Positions 8,620 to 16,777 of a stretch of 64,000 nt of DNA are shown here, in pieces (the stretch's first letter is position 1; every line of letters begins with the position of its first letter). The stretch comes from Kribbella rubisoli (GTDB lineage Bacteria > Actinomycetota > Actinomycetes > Propionibacteriales > Kribbellaceae): assembly GCF_004217145.1 (NCBI RefSeq), contig NZ_SHKR01000011.1:434001-498000 (forward strand). Direction: 5' to 3'. Below the pieces are notes generated by a model. That model did not search any database and was not told where the DNA came from. It worked only from the letters and a program-made list of their open reading frames with translations. The translations under genes and the position numbers were made by a program.

Positions 8620-8709
8620 CGACAGGAGGTATTGCCCTCCGTCGAGCCGGCTGAGCGGTCCGCACGCCGGAACTCCACCGCGAAGTTGGACTACCTCCTG
8701 TCGTTAGCG
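8614..8709. repeat. perfect 18-bp inverted repeat with 60-base loop
   Basis: Left arm 8614-8631 (CGCTAACGACAGGAGGTA) and right arm 8692-8709 are exact reverse complements. The left arm contains the stop codon of the enoyl-CoA hydratase and an AGGAGG motif; the right arm lies just before the promoter of the next gene. The long loop and lack of a T-tract argue against a simple terminator. It might be a small miniature element or an RNA structure. Confidence 0.85.
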
Positions 8710-8722
8710 ACGAACCCACCTC

Positions 8723-8751
8723 TTGTAATCGTTTACGTAAGCGATTACAAA
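8723..8751 (+). promoter_or_regulatory. promoter covered by a near-perfect 28-bp palindrome; likely LacI-type operator
   Basis: Positions 8723-8750 form a palindrome with one mismatched pair, centred on TTACGTAA, with outer arms TTGTAATCG and CGATTACAA. The same bases contain TTGTAA, a 17-base spacer and TACAAA as -35/-10 elements. The predicted start falls at about 8758, directly on the GTG of the following gene, implying a leaderless transcript repressed by a dimeric regulator bound across the promoter. Confidence 0.6.
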
Positions 8752-8758
8752 CGGCCGT

Positions 8759-10891
8759 GTGAGGAAACTGCTGCTGCCTGCCCTGACCGCCGCCACGCTG
8801 GTCGGGAGCTTCGTCGTGCCCGGCTCGGGCGCCACGCCTCCTGCCACGCCTGCCGCGCCTGCCGGGCCCGCTGTCGCGCCGGGAGTCATCAAGTCCGCTG
8901 CCGTGCGGTCCGCGACGCTCGGCGAGGACATCAACTACAACGTCTACCTGCCGGCCGGGTACGACGAGTCCACGCGCCGGTACCCGGTCGTCTACCTGCT
9001 GCACGGGCGTGGGGACTCGATGAGCGCCTGGACGCAGGTGAAGAGCCGGCTCGACGAGCTGATCGGGGACGGCGAGATTCCGCCGACGATCGCGATCATG
9101 CCCGACGCGCCGTGGAGCAGCCGGGCCAGCTGGTACGTCGACTCGGCGTACAAGGGCAGCGACCCGGGGCGGCCGGTGGAGACCGCGTTCTTCCGCGACT
9201 TTGTGCCGCAGATCGATGCGACGTACCGGACGATCGCGGACCGCAGCGGGCGGGCGATCGCCGGCTACTCGATGGGCGGCGCCGGTGCGCTGCGGTACTC
9301 GCTCGCGCATCCGGACGTCTTCGGTGCGGCGATCGCGCTGAGTCCGGCGGTGTACTTCCCGTTGCCGCCGGCCGATTCCAGCACCCGCGATTTCGGTGCC
9401 TTCGGCAAGGGTAAGGATCCGTTCGTCGAGGCGACGTACCTGAAGCTCAACTGGCCGGCCGCATTGAAGTCATTCTCGGCCACCGGGCTCAAGTCGCATC
9501 TCTACATCGCGGTCGGCGACGACGAATACAAGAACCCGAAGGGGATCGACGCCACCCACGACCTCGACTTCGAGGCGCACATCGTGTTCAACCAGGCGAC
9601 GCGGGTGCCGAACCTGACGTCGGAGTTCCGCGTCGTCAACGGCGGGCACGACTGGGACGTGTGGGGACCCACGTTCGCCGAGGGCGCCAAGTACATCTTC
9701 CGGTACATCGGCAAGCCGCCGGCCGTCCCAATGCAGGCCGCGATGACGGGTACGGCGGGCGACGACCGCGCCGGCGGGATCGCGACTGATGCCGCAGGCA
9801 ACGTTTATCAGGCGGTCGCGGCGGCGGGCTCGCTCGACGGGCAGCCGTACGCGGGCGGGACGGATGTCGCGCTGATCAAGTACCGCGCGGACGGCTCGCG
9901 GGAATGGACGCGATCACTCGGGACGAGCGGGACCGAACGCGCGTACGGCGTTGCCGTGGATGCGGACGGGCGCGTCGTGGTGACCGGGTACACGAACGGC
10001 GATCTGGACGGCGCGCATGCCGGAAACGCCACGGACGATGGGTTCGTGGCGCAGTACGACGCCGATGGGAATCGACGGTGGCTGACGCAGTTCGGCGTAC
10101 CAGGGGTGGCAGATCGCAGCTATTCGGTGACGGTGTCCGGGACCGATGTCTATGTCGGCGGCTACACGAAGGGCTCGTTGGACGGGGCGAACCAGGGCGA
10201 CAAGGATGTGTTCGTCGCTCGGCTGGACGGTGACGGCCGGCTGGTGTGGTTGCGGCAGACCGGAAGTGCAGGCGAGGACAAGGGAATGGCGGTTGCTGTC
10301 TCCGACGGCTCGGTGTACCTGGGCGGAATGATGTCTGGCGATGGTGGCGTGGACGGTCTCCTCGCCCGCTACTCAACTGACGGCACTCCGGTGTGGGTGA
10401 AGCAGCTCGGCACTCCCGCATCGGACGAGGTGTGGGCGCTCACCGCAGACCCTCACGGCGGCGTCTACCTCGCCGGTTACACGGCGGGCGACTTCGCGGG
10501 AACCCTGAACGGCGACAAGGATTTCCTGATCGCGCGGGCCGATTCCGACGGCAATCTGACCTGGCGCGACCAGCTCGGCACGTCCACCAACGACAAGGCC
10601 GCCGCGGTGGCGGTCGACCCCGCCGGCAACCTCTACGTCGCAGGCTTCACCGACGGCTCGTTGGAGACACCGCTCGGCAAGTTCGACGGCGTGCTGACGA
10701 AGTACTCGCCTGACCACACACGCAGTTGGACCCGCCAGTTCGGCACTGCGGACGACGACGCGGCGGATGCCTTCGCCGAAGCGAATCTCTACCTGGCCGT
10801 CACGCCGAAGGGCACGCAGGTGAGTGGGCTGTCCGGAACGGATGTGTTCCGAACAGCCTTCACTCCCGATGGCACGAATCAGCTGCCATAA
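8759..10891 (+). CDS. secreted esterase D-like hydrolase fused to a seven-repeat SBBP beta-propeller
   Basis: 710 residues. A signal peptide (about 1-25, RKLLLPALTAATLVG) is followed by an Ala/Pro linker, an esterase D/enterochelin-esterase fold (about 45-320) with nucleophile Ser171 in AGYSMGG and His297 in NGGHDWD, then about 380 residues of repeats. Each repeat starts like LGTxxxDxAxxVAVD and contains GxVYVAGYTxGxLDG. I count seven, enough for one closed propeller. SBBP repeats are usually extracellular. No ribosome site precedes the GTG, in line with a leaderless mRNA. The substrate may be a feruloyl/acetyl ester on a polysaccharide; this is inference. Confidence 0.82.
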   Translation: MRKLLLPALTAATLVGSFVVPGSGATPPATPAAPAGPAVAPGVIKSAAVRSATLGEDINYNVYLPAGYDESTRRYPVVYLLHGRGDSMSAWTQVKSRLDELIGDGEIPPTIAIMPDAPWSSRASWYVDSAYKGSDPGRPVETAFFRDFVPQIDATYRTIADRSGRAIAGYSMGGAGALRYSLAHPDVFGAAIALSPAVYFPLPPADSSTRDFGAFGKGKDPFVEATYLKLNWPAALKSFSATGLKSHLYIAVGDDEYKNPKGIDATHDLDFEAHIVFNQATRVPNLTSEFRVVNGGHDWDVWGPTFAEGAKYIFRYIGKPPAVPMQAAMTGTAGDDRAGGIATDAAGNVYQAVAAAGSLDGQPYAGGTDVALIKYRADGSREWTRSLGTSGTERAYGVAVDADGRVVVTGYTNGDLDGAHAGNATDDGFVAQYDADGNRRWLTQFGVPGVADRSYSVTVSGTDVYVGGYTKGSLDGANQGDKDVFVARLDGDGRLVWLRQTGSAGEDKGMAVAVSDGSVYLGGMMSGDGGVDGLLARYSTDGTPVWVKQLGTPASDEVWALTADPHGGVYLAGYTAGDFAGTLNGDKDFLIARADSDGNLTWRDQLGTSTNDKAAAVAVDPAGNLYVAGFTDGSLETPLGKFDGVLTKYSPDHTRSWTRQFGTADDDAADAFAEANLYLAVTPKGTQVSGLSGTDVFRTAFTPDGTNQLP

Positions 10892-10912
10892 GGGTCCTGC
10901 TCACAGGACCCT
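10891..10912 (+). terminator. stem-loop terminator after the esterase-propeller gene
   Basis: AGGGTCCTG-ctca-CAGGACCCT is a perfect 9-bp stem with a 4-base loop starting on the last base of the stop codon. No T-run follows, as is common in high-GC actinobacteria. Confidence 0.8.
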
Positions 10913-10995
10913 CAACGTTTGGTGGGCTCCCAGACCGCGTTCCGGCCGGGCGAGTCACGGCCGGACAACCACCTGACAGTCGGGGAGCCCGTTGA
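10912..10995. other. nested stem structure between convergent genes
   Basis: Three nested complementary pairs are visible: CAACG with CGTTG (ends), GGGCTCCC (10924-10931) with GGGAGCCC (10983-10990), and an inner CCGGCCG (10942-10948) with CGGCCGG (10958-10964). It lies between the esterase-propeller stop and the 3' end of tag. It could be a second terminator serving the minus strand or an uncharacterised structured RNA. The rest of 10996-11104 shows nothing. Confidence 0.45.
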
Positions 10996-11104
10996 ACACC
11001 TCATCACGTTCAGTGCCCGGTGCACAACTCGTTCAGCCGTTTGTGTTTGCGTTTCGGCAAAGAGCCTTTTGCAGATGCAGAAGGCAGCTGCACGTGCACG
11101 AGAT

Positions 11105-11665
11105 TCAGCGGGCTATACAAGCTTTCAAGTGGTCGTTCACGATGCCCGTCGCCTGCATCAGCGCGTACGCCGTGGTGGGTCCGACGAAGACGAAACCCTT
11201 CTTCTTGAGGGCCTTCGACATGGCCACGGACTCGGGTGTCGTGGCCGGCACGTCGCCGAGCGTCTTAGGTGCCTTGTGCCTGGCCGGCGCGAACGACCAG
11301 AGCAGCTCGGTGAACTCGCCGTCGTCGAGCTCCAGCAGCGCGCGGGCGTTGTTGATCGTGGCGTTGATCTTCAGCCGGTTGCGGACGATGCCGGGGTCGG
11401 CCATCAGCCGGTCGAAGTCGGTGTCGTCGAACTTCGCGATCGTCTCCGGGTCGAAGTGCGCGAACGCCGTACGGAAGTTCTCCCGTTTGCGGAGGATCGT
11501 GATCCACGACAGCCCGGACTGGAACCCTTCGAGCGTCATCCGCTCGAACAGGCCGACATCGTTGCGGATCTCCTTGCCCCACTCGGTGTCGTGATACTCG
11601 ATGTACTCCGGTGCGGAGGTCGCCCATCCGCAGCGCGGCTGCCCGTCCGGGCCGACGACGGTCAT
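11105..11665 (-). CDS. tag: DNA-3-methyladenine glycosylase I
   Basis: 186 residues, the normal size for Tag, a base-excision repair enzyme that removes 3-methyladenine. The family signature RCGWATSAPEYIEYHDTEWG is at the start, LFERMTLEGFQSGLSWITIL follows, and the zinc-binding set is complete: Cys12, His25, His179 and Cys183. Followed on its 3' side by nested stem structures. Located 115 bases after the SRPBCC gene on the same strand; co-transcription is uncertain. Confidence 0.95.
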   Translation of the reverse strand: MTVVGPDGQPRCGWATSAPEYIEYHDTEWGKEIRNDVGLFERMTLEGFQSGLSWITILRKRENFRTAFAHFDPETIAKFDDTDFDRLMADPGIVRNRLKINATINNARALLELDDGEFTELLWSFAPARHKAPKTLGDVPATTPESVAMSKALKKKGFVFVGPTTAYALMQATGIVNDHLKACIAR

Positions 11666-11780
11666 TGGGCCTCCCGTCCTGGACTGAGGAGCGGAGGGAG
11701 CGAAGCGACCGGGGCGACGAGGGAAGGACGGGAGGTAGAGCCCGATGACCCGCCGCGCCGGAGGCGTGGCATCAGTACCG

Positions 11781-12221
11781 TCATGCCTGCACCTCTCGGA
11801 CCAGTCGCCGCAACGAGACCCGCATCATCAGCTCGAACGCCGGTCGCGCGACGATCCACCCGAGCCGGCCCAGCGGCGGGTCGACATCCTCTTCCCAGGT
11901 GAAGACGCTGCCGGTGGAGACGGGCGCGATCGTGAACGTGCCGGTGCCGCGGACGATCGTGCCGAGATGCTTCACCGTGCACTCGCGCGGCGGATCCCAG
12001 TGTGTGATGACCATGTCGTCAGTGAACCCGACGCCACCGACAGAAGTCCGCGCCGCGACCCCGCCGCCGACGCCGATCCCGTCGTTCTCAGTCCCCCAGA
12101 CGCGGGTCAGCAGCATCCAGCGGGACTGGCGGTCCCAGTCCATGACGACGTCCCAGGCCGCCTCCGGCGACAGCCGCAGTACGACCGACGCCTCCGCGTG
12201 ACAACTCCCCGTCCCGGTCAT
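11781..12221 (-). CDS. SRPBCC (START-like) family protein
   Basis: 146 residues from the ATG at 12221. It begins with the hydrophobic-pocket strand HAEASVVLRLSPEAAWDVVMDWDRQSRWM and ends with the long helix RPAFELMMRVSLRRLVREV typical of polyketide-cyclase/START-like folds that bind lipids or other hydrophobic ligands. Its ATG overlaps the stop of the DivIVA-domain gene (TGATG), so translation is probably coupled and the two proteins may work together. Confidence 0.8.
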   Translation of the reverse strand: MTGTGSCHAEASVVLRLSPEAAWDVVMDWDRQSRWMLLTRVWGTENDGIGVGGGVAARTSVGGVGFTDDMVITHWDPPRECTVKHLGTIVRGTGTFTIAPVSTGSVFTWEEDVDPPLGRLGWIVARPAFELMMRVSLRRLVREVQA

Positions 12222-13366
12222 CAGCTGGGCCGCTGATAAGCGCCTTCCCCTTCTTGATCCGCCGGCGGCCAAAACCGCCACCCCTCCCCTTCACCCTGCT
12301 GCGCGTCGGACTGCTGCGCGTCGGACTGCTGCGGCGCCGACGCCTGCTGCGGGTTGGGCTCCTGCGGCGGCGGTGGCGCTTGCGTCCAGTGCGTGGCCGG
12401 AGCGGGCTGCTCAGCTTGGGGCTGCTGGACGTCCGCCGACTGCTGCTGCGGCGCGGGGGCCTGGGTCCAGTGCAGCGTGGGAGTGGGCTGCTCAGCTGCG
12501 GCTGGCTGTGCGTCAGCTGACTGCTGGCTGGATGCTTGGAGCGGCGGCTGCTGTGCTGACTGCTGCGCACTGGCCGACGGAGCCTGCTCCTGCGGCGACT
12601 GCTGGGCGGCAGCCTGCGGGGACTGCTGGTCCGGCGACTGCAGGCTGGATGCCTGCGGCGGCTGCTCGTCTTGCGGCGGCTGCTGTGCGGGTGCTGGGTG
12701 GGGTGTGGCGGGAGTGCGGCGGGGGGTGACCGGCTGGGACTGCGCCTCTAGTAGGGCGCGAGCCTCAGCTTGGAGGCGTTCGTACTCGTCGGCGGCTGCT
12801 TCGTGCCTGGTCCGCGGGAGCTCAGACGTCTCCGGCTCGTCATCGTCCGGACTCTCGGCAGCTGCCCCGGACTCCGCCTTGGGCTCAGCGGCCTGCGGTG
12901 TCGGCTCGGCAGTGGCTGCCGGCACGGCGACCTGTGGGACCTCCGCGGGCTTGTCGTCCGCGGGCTTGCTCACGGGGAAGTCACCGCCGACGAGGATCGG
13001 CTGATGCGGCCCGGTGTCCTCGAAGTCCGACGCGTCGTACGGCGACCTCGACGAGAAGCCCGCCCCATCCGGCGTGTCCACGATCGGCGCGACCGCCCGC
13101 TCCAGGTCCGCGATCCGCCGGTCCCGCTCAGCGACCTCTTTCGCGACCCGTTCGAGGAGCGTGTCGACCTCGTCCATCCGGTAGCCGCGCACCCCGACCG
13201 CGAACCGCGCCGACTCGATATCGGTCGACGTGAGCACCTGCCGCGCGGGCACGGTCATGTCGGGCCGGTCGTCGTACGCCGTGCTCATGGCACCCCAACG
13301 ACCCGAGGCCACTACCGCGACAGCCCCGATCAACACCACGACGATCAGCCCGAAGAACCACATCAC
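12221..13366 (-). CDS. membrane-anchored DivIVA-domain protein with a long Gln/Pro-rich tail
   Basis: 381 residues: one N-terminal membrane segment (WFFGLIVVVLIGAVAVVA), a DivIVA domain at about 37-95 (ESARFAVGVRGYRMDEVDTLLERVAKEV, the standard pole- or septum-binding start and coiled coil), then an Ala/Glu/Pro region and about 150 residues made of short QQS/QQP-type repeats, including two similar blocks containing HWTQAPxP. DivIVA proteins organise cell-wall growth or division. The low-complexity tail looks disordered. Coupled by TGATG overlap to the SRPBCC gene downstream. Confidence 0.82.
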   Translation of the reverse strand: MMWFFGLIVVVLIGAVAVVASGRWGAMSTAYDDRPDMTVPARQVLTSTDIESARFAVGVRGYRMDEVDTLLERVAKEVAERDRRIADLERAVAPIVDTPDGAGFSSRSPYDASDFEDTGPHQPILVGGDFPVSKPADDKPAEVPQVAVPAATAEPTPQAAEPKAESGAAAESPDDDEPETSELPRTRHEAAADEYERLQAEARALLEAQSQPVTPRRTPATPHPAPAQQPPQDEQPPQASSLQSPDQQSPQAAAQQSPQEQAPSASAQQSAQQPPLQASSQQSADAQPAAAEQPTPTLHWTQAPAPQQQSADVQQPQAEQPAPATHWTQAPPPPQEPNPQQASAPQQSDAQQSDAQQGEGEGWRFWPPADQEGEGAYQRPS

Positions 13367-13416
13367 GGGTCCGATCGTGCCATGCCGGACGAGTCAACCG
13401 AACCATCACCCGGGAT

Positions 13417-14265
13417 TCAGCTCCCGTCGGACCCCAGCCGGCGCGCCTTCGCGGACGTGCTGTCCACGTCCTCCGCAGCCACCTCGGCGGCTTCCTGGGC
13501 CGCGGCGTCGGCCAGCTCGCCCGCCTTCATGATGTAGCTGATCGCCTCGTCCACGTCGTCGGTGACCGTGAACATGTCCAGGTCGGCGGCCGAGATCTTC
13601 CCGTCCTCGAGCATCGTGTTCCGCAGCCACTCGACCAGCCCGCCCCAGTACGCCGTACCGAACAGCACGACCGGGAACGACGTGACCTTCCGCGTCTGCG
13701 CCAGCGTGAGCGCCTCGAACAGCTCGTCCAGCGTGCCGAACCCGCCCGGCATCACCACGAACCCCTGGGCGTACTTCACGAACATGGTCTTGCGGGTGAA
13801 GAAGTACCGGAAGTTCATCCCGATATCGACCCACTCGTTCAGGCCGTTCTCGAAGGGCAGCTCGATCCCGAGCCCGACCGACACACCGCCGGCCTCGGAC
13901 GCGCCCTTGTTCGCGGCCTCCATCACGCCCGGTCCGCCGCCGGTGATGACGGCGTACCCCGCGGCGACCAGCTTCCGCCCGGTCTCCTCGGCGGCGGCGT
14001 ACATCGGGTCGTCGGGCTTGGTCCGCGCCGATCCGAACACGCTGATCGCGGCGCCGAGCTCGGCCAGCATGCCGAACCCCTCGATGAACTCCGACTGGAT
14101 CCGCAGCACCCGCCACGGGTCGGTGTGCACCCAGTCCGACGGTCCGCGGCTGTCCAGCAGCCGCTGCTCAGAGGTGGAGTGCTGCACCTGCTTGCGCCGC
14201 ATCACGATCGGCCCGCGCTGCTGCTGGCCGACCGGACGGTCGGGGTGGATCGATGGTTCTGACAT
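13417..14265 (-). CDS. LOG family (TIGR00730) Rossmann-fold protein
   Basis: 282 residues. The nucleotide-binding motif GGGPGVMEAANKGA (109-122) and PGGFGTLDE (173-181) define the LOG family, which in characterised members cleaves cytokinin riboside 5'-monophosphate or other nucleotide monophosphates. Actinobacterial genomes often place it next to dapE, as here. An acidic Ala/Glu-rich C-terminal extension (from about 250) has no known role. Confidence 0.9.
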   Translation of the reverse strand: MSEPSIHPDRPVGQQQRGPIVMRRKQVQHSTSEQRLLDSRGPSDWVHTDPWRVLRIQSEFIEGFGMLAELGAAISVFGSARTKPDDPMYAAAEETGRKLVAAGYAVITGGGPGVMEAANKGASEAGGVSVGLGIELPFENGLNEWVDIGMNFRYFFTRKTMFVKYAQGFVVMPGGFGTLDELFEALTLAQTRKVTSFPVVLFGTAYWGGLVEWLRNTMLEDGKISAADLDMFTVTDDVDEAISYIMKAGELADAAAQEAAEVAAEDVDSTSAKARRLGSDGS

Positions 14266-14302
14266 GCGTCCAGATTATGGCCTGACCGGTAACGCGGGCG
14301 GC

Positions 14303-15370
14303 TCAGGCGCGGCCCGTCAACCAACTCCTCAACCGCTGTTCACAAAGCTCGATCTCGGCCTCGGGCACGAATTCGTCCTGCTTGTGCGCGTACAGCGGGT
14401 CGCCGGGCCCGTAGTTCACCGCCGGCACGCCGAGCAGCGTGAACCGCGCCACGTCCGTCCACCCGAACTTGGGCTGCGGCTCTCCCCCGACCACCTGCAG
14501 GAACGCCGCCGCGGCCGGCCGCTCGAGCCCCGGCAGCCCGCCCGGAGCCGAGTCCGTCACCACGACGTCGTACCCCTCGAACACCTCGCGCAGGTGCGCC
14601 TCGGCCTCCGCCTCGGACCGGCTGGGCGCGAAGCGGTAGTTGATCGTCACCGTGCACAGATCCGGTACGACGTTCCCCGCGACGCCGCCCGTGATCGCGA
14701 CCGCGTTCAGCCCTTCGCGGTACTCGAGCCCGTCGATCGGCACCCGCCGCGGAACGTACGCCGCCAGCCGCGCAAGCACCTCGCCCGCCGCGTGGATCGC
14801 GTTCGACCCCATCCACGACCGGGCCGAGTGCGCACGCTCGCCGCGGGTGGTGACCTCGATCCGCATCGTGCCCTGGCAGCCGGCCTCGACGACGGCGTTC
14901 GACGGCTCCATCACGACCGCGAACACGCCCTCGAGCAGCTCGGGGTTGGAGCGGGTCAGCTTGAAGAGACCGTTGCGCTCGGCCTCGATCTCCTCGCAGT
15001 CGTAGAAGACGTAGGTGACGTCGCGGTTCGGCTCGTCCAGGCCCGCCGCGAGCCGGAGCGCGACCGCGACGCCGCCCTTCATGTCGCAGGCGCCGAGGCC
15101 GTGGATCAGGCCGTCGGCGCGGCGCGCCGGGAGGTTGTCGTTGAGCGGGACGGTGTCGAGATGACCGGCGATCACGACCCGCTCGGCGCGCCCGAGATCG
15201 GTCCGCGCGACCACGGTGTTGCCGTGCCGGAACACCTTCAGATGCCCGTACGCCGACAACGCCTTCTCGACCTTGTCCGCGAGCTTCTCCTCGGTCCCGC
15301 TGACCGATGAGATGTTCACCAACGCCTCGGTCAGGTCTGGACCGGATGCGGTCAGGTCGAGCTTGGTCAT
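14303..15370 (-). CDS. dapE: succinyl-diaminopimelate desuccinylase
   Basis: 355 residues from the ATG at 15370 (AGGAG upstream). M20 metallopeptidase motifs: GHLDTVPLNDN, GLGACDMKGGVAVAL, YDCEEIEAERNGL with the catalytic and metal-binding acids, and FGWTDVARF late in the chain. It removes succinate from N-succinyl-LL-diaminopimelate in lysine and peptidoglycan-precursor synthesis. The partner enzyme gene dapD is at 36279-37217. Its ATG overlaps the stop of the VOC gene (ATGA). Confidence 0.93.
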   Translation of the reverse strand: MTKLDLTASGPDLTEALVNISSVSGTEEKLADKVEKALSAYGHLKVFRHGNTVVARTDLGRAERVVIAGHLDTVPLNDNLPARRADGLIHGLGACDMKGGVAVALRLAAGLDEPNRDVTYVFYDCEEIEAERNGLFKLTRSNPELLEGVFAVVMEPSNAVVEAGCQGTMRIEVTTRGERAHSARSWMGSNAIHAAGEVLARLAAYVPRRVPIDGLEYREGLNAVAITGGVAGNVVPDLCTVTINYRFAPSRSEAEAEAHLREVFEGYDVVVTDSAPGGLPGLERPAAAAFLQVVGGEPQPKFGWTDVARFTLLGVPAVNYGPGDPLYAHKQDEFVPEAEIELCEQRLRSWLTGRA

Positions 15371-16053
15371 GAAGACTCCTCCGGCGGCAGGAACACGCAG
15401 AACTCGTTGCCCTCGGGGTCGGCGCAGACGTGCCAGCCGATCTCGTCGTCCTTGGGCCGCAGCAGTGTCGCACCCGCGTCGAGCACCGGCTGCAGCGCGG
15501 GCGCGGTGACATCCCAGTGCACCCGGTTCTTCACCGTCTTGGGCTCGGGCACCGGGACGAAGACCCAGTACCGGAACGGCAGGCCGGGCACGTTCTCGAG
15601 CCAGAAGTACGGCGTACCGGGCCGGCTCATGAAGTCGCCGCCGACCACGCCTGCCCACCAGCGCGCCTGCTTCTCCGGCTCGGCCGAGTCGACGATCAGC
15701 TCCATCAACCGGTACGCCGGAACCGTGTCGCGGACGAATCCGCAGAACTCCCCGCCCTCCGGATCCGTCATCACGGTCCACTGCTGGTCCTCGGAGGCCG
15801 GGATCAGGACCTTCGCGCCCTCGCGCTCGAGGTCCTCGATCGCGCCGGTGATCAGGTCGAGGTGGACCCGGTTCTTGACGGTCTTGGTCTCCGGGACCTT
15901 GCACATCCAGATCGTCTTCTCCGGAGCGTCGCCGACGAGCACGTTCGGGTTGTCGGCCGGCGCGGTCAGGCCGATCACCCGGCCCCAGAACGCGACCATC
16001 TCACTCGGCGACGAGACGTCGACACACAAGTCTTTGAAACGCGCGATGGTCAT
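15367..16053 (-). CDS. VOC (glyoxalase/bleomycin-resistance fold) protein, two-domain
   Basis: 228 residues containing two similar halves, each with the motif KTVKNRVHxD near its middle and DPEGxEFCxF at its end (TDPEGGEFCGF and ADPEGNEFCVF), the hallmark of tandem VOC modules. Substrate is unknown. Overlaps dapE by four bases, so expression is linked, although a metabolic link to lysine synthesis is not evident. Confidence 0.88.
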   Translation of the reverse strand: MTIARFKDLCVDVSSPSEMVAFWGRVIGLTAPADNPNVLVGDAPEKTIWMCKVPETKTVKNRVHLDLITGAIEDLEREGAKVLIPASEDQQWTVMTDPEGGEFCGFVRDTVPAYRLMELIVDSAEPEKQARWWAGVVGGDFMSRPGTPYFWLENVPGLPFRYWVFVPVPEPKTVKNRVHWDVTAPALQPVLDAGATLLRPKDDEIGWHVCADPEGNEFCVFLPPEESS

Positions 16054-16063
16054 GACCGACAGG

Positions 16064-16714
16064 CTATCCGGCGTGCCGTTTGCGGTAGTGACGGTTCACC
16101 CGCTCCCGGTTACCGCACGACGCCGAGCACCACATCTGCCGCGGATCGTCCTGCAGGAAGTACTTCACGCACCGAGCCGCCGGGCAGGCTCTGAGCCGCT
16201 TTTGGTCCGGGCCGGTCAGGAAGTCGATCGCCGACCGCCCGACCGCGGCGATGAGGTCGTCGGTCCGGCCGGCCCATCGCAGTACCGGTGCTTCATCAGC
16301 CGGCCACTCGAGCTCCCTCGCCCCTAACCGCTCGGCCGCGCGGTTCACCGCCCGCACCGCCACGTCCGCATCCATCAACCGGTCCGCATCCGCCTTGCTC
16401 GGCGCACCCGGCGCCACCGCCCGCGCGAACAGTGCGCGCACCGCCCGCCGGATCTCCACCAACCCCCGCCACTGAGCTTCGTCCATGCCGACTCCCGGGG
16501 TTTCCGGAAGGAATTCGCCGCCGGCTGCGAACTTTGTTCCGGAAATCGCAGCCGCTCCGGGGCCGAACAGCGGTCGGCCGAGCACCTCCGTGACCAGGTC
16601 CTGGTGGCCGGCCAGCCACGCCACTGCTTCCGTCGGGGTTGCGAGCAGATCCGCGACGCCGCCATGTCCGTCGTGCTTGATCGTCGCGGCGAGGGCGAAG
16701 GCCAGCGTGCTCAT
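16064..16714 (-). CDS. CGNR zinc-finger ABATE-domain protein
   Basis: 216 residues. An N-terminal ABATE domain (up to about 165) is followed by RACPAARCVKYFLQDDPRQMWC and the SASCGNRERVNRHYRKRH end, the exact CGNR finger with its basic C-terminal helix. Probably a DNA-binding regulator with a small-molecule domain. Ten bases upstream of the VOC gene on the same strand, so it likely heads the CGNR-VOC-dapE cluster. Confidence 0.88.
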   Translation of the reverse strand: MSTLAFALAATIKHDGHGGVADLLATPTEAVAWLAGHQDLVTEVLGRPLFGPGAAAISGTKFAAGGEFLPETPGVGMDEAQWRGLVEIRRAVRALFARAVAPGAPSKADADRLMDADVAVRAVNRAAERLGARELEWPADEAPVLRWAGRTDDLIAAVGRSAIDFLTGPDQKRLRACPAARCVKYFLQDDPRQMWCSASCGNRERVNRHYRKRHAG

Positions 16715-16777
16715 CCACCGATCCTAATGGGAAACCTGCTTGCTGCCATGTGAATACTTCGCCTAGGGTCTCGAAGC

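Noticed and set aside
12254..12760. Apparent minisatellite
   Set aside because: The short repeats are in-frame codons for the Gln/Pro-rich tail of the DivIVA protein, not a separate element.
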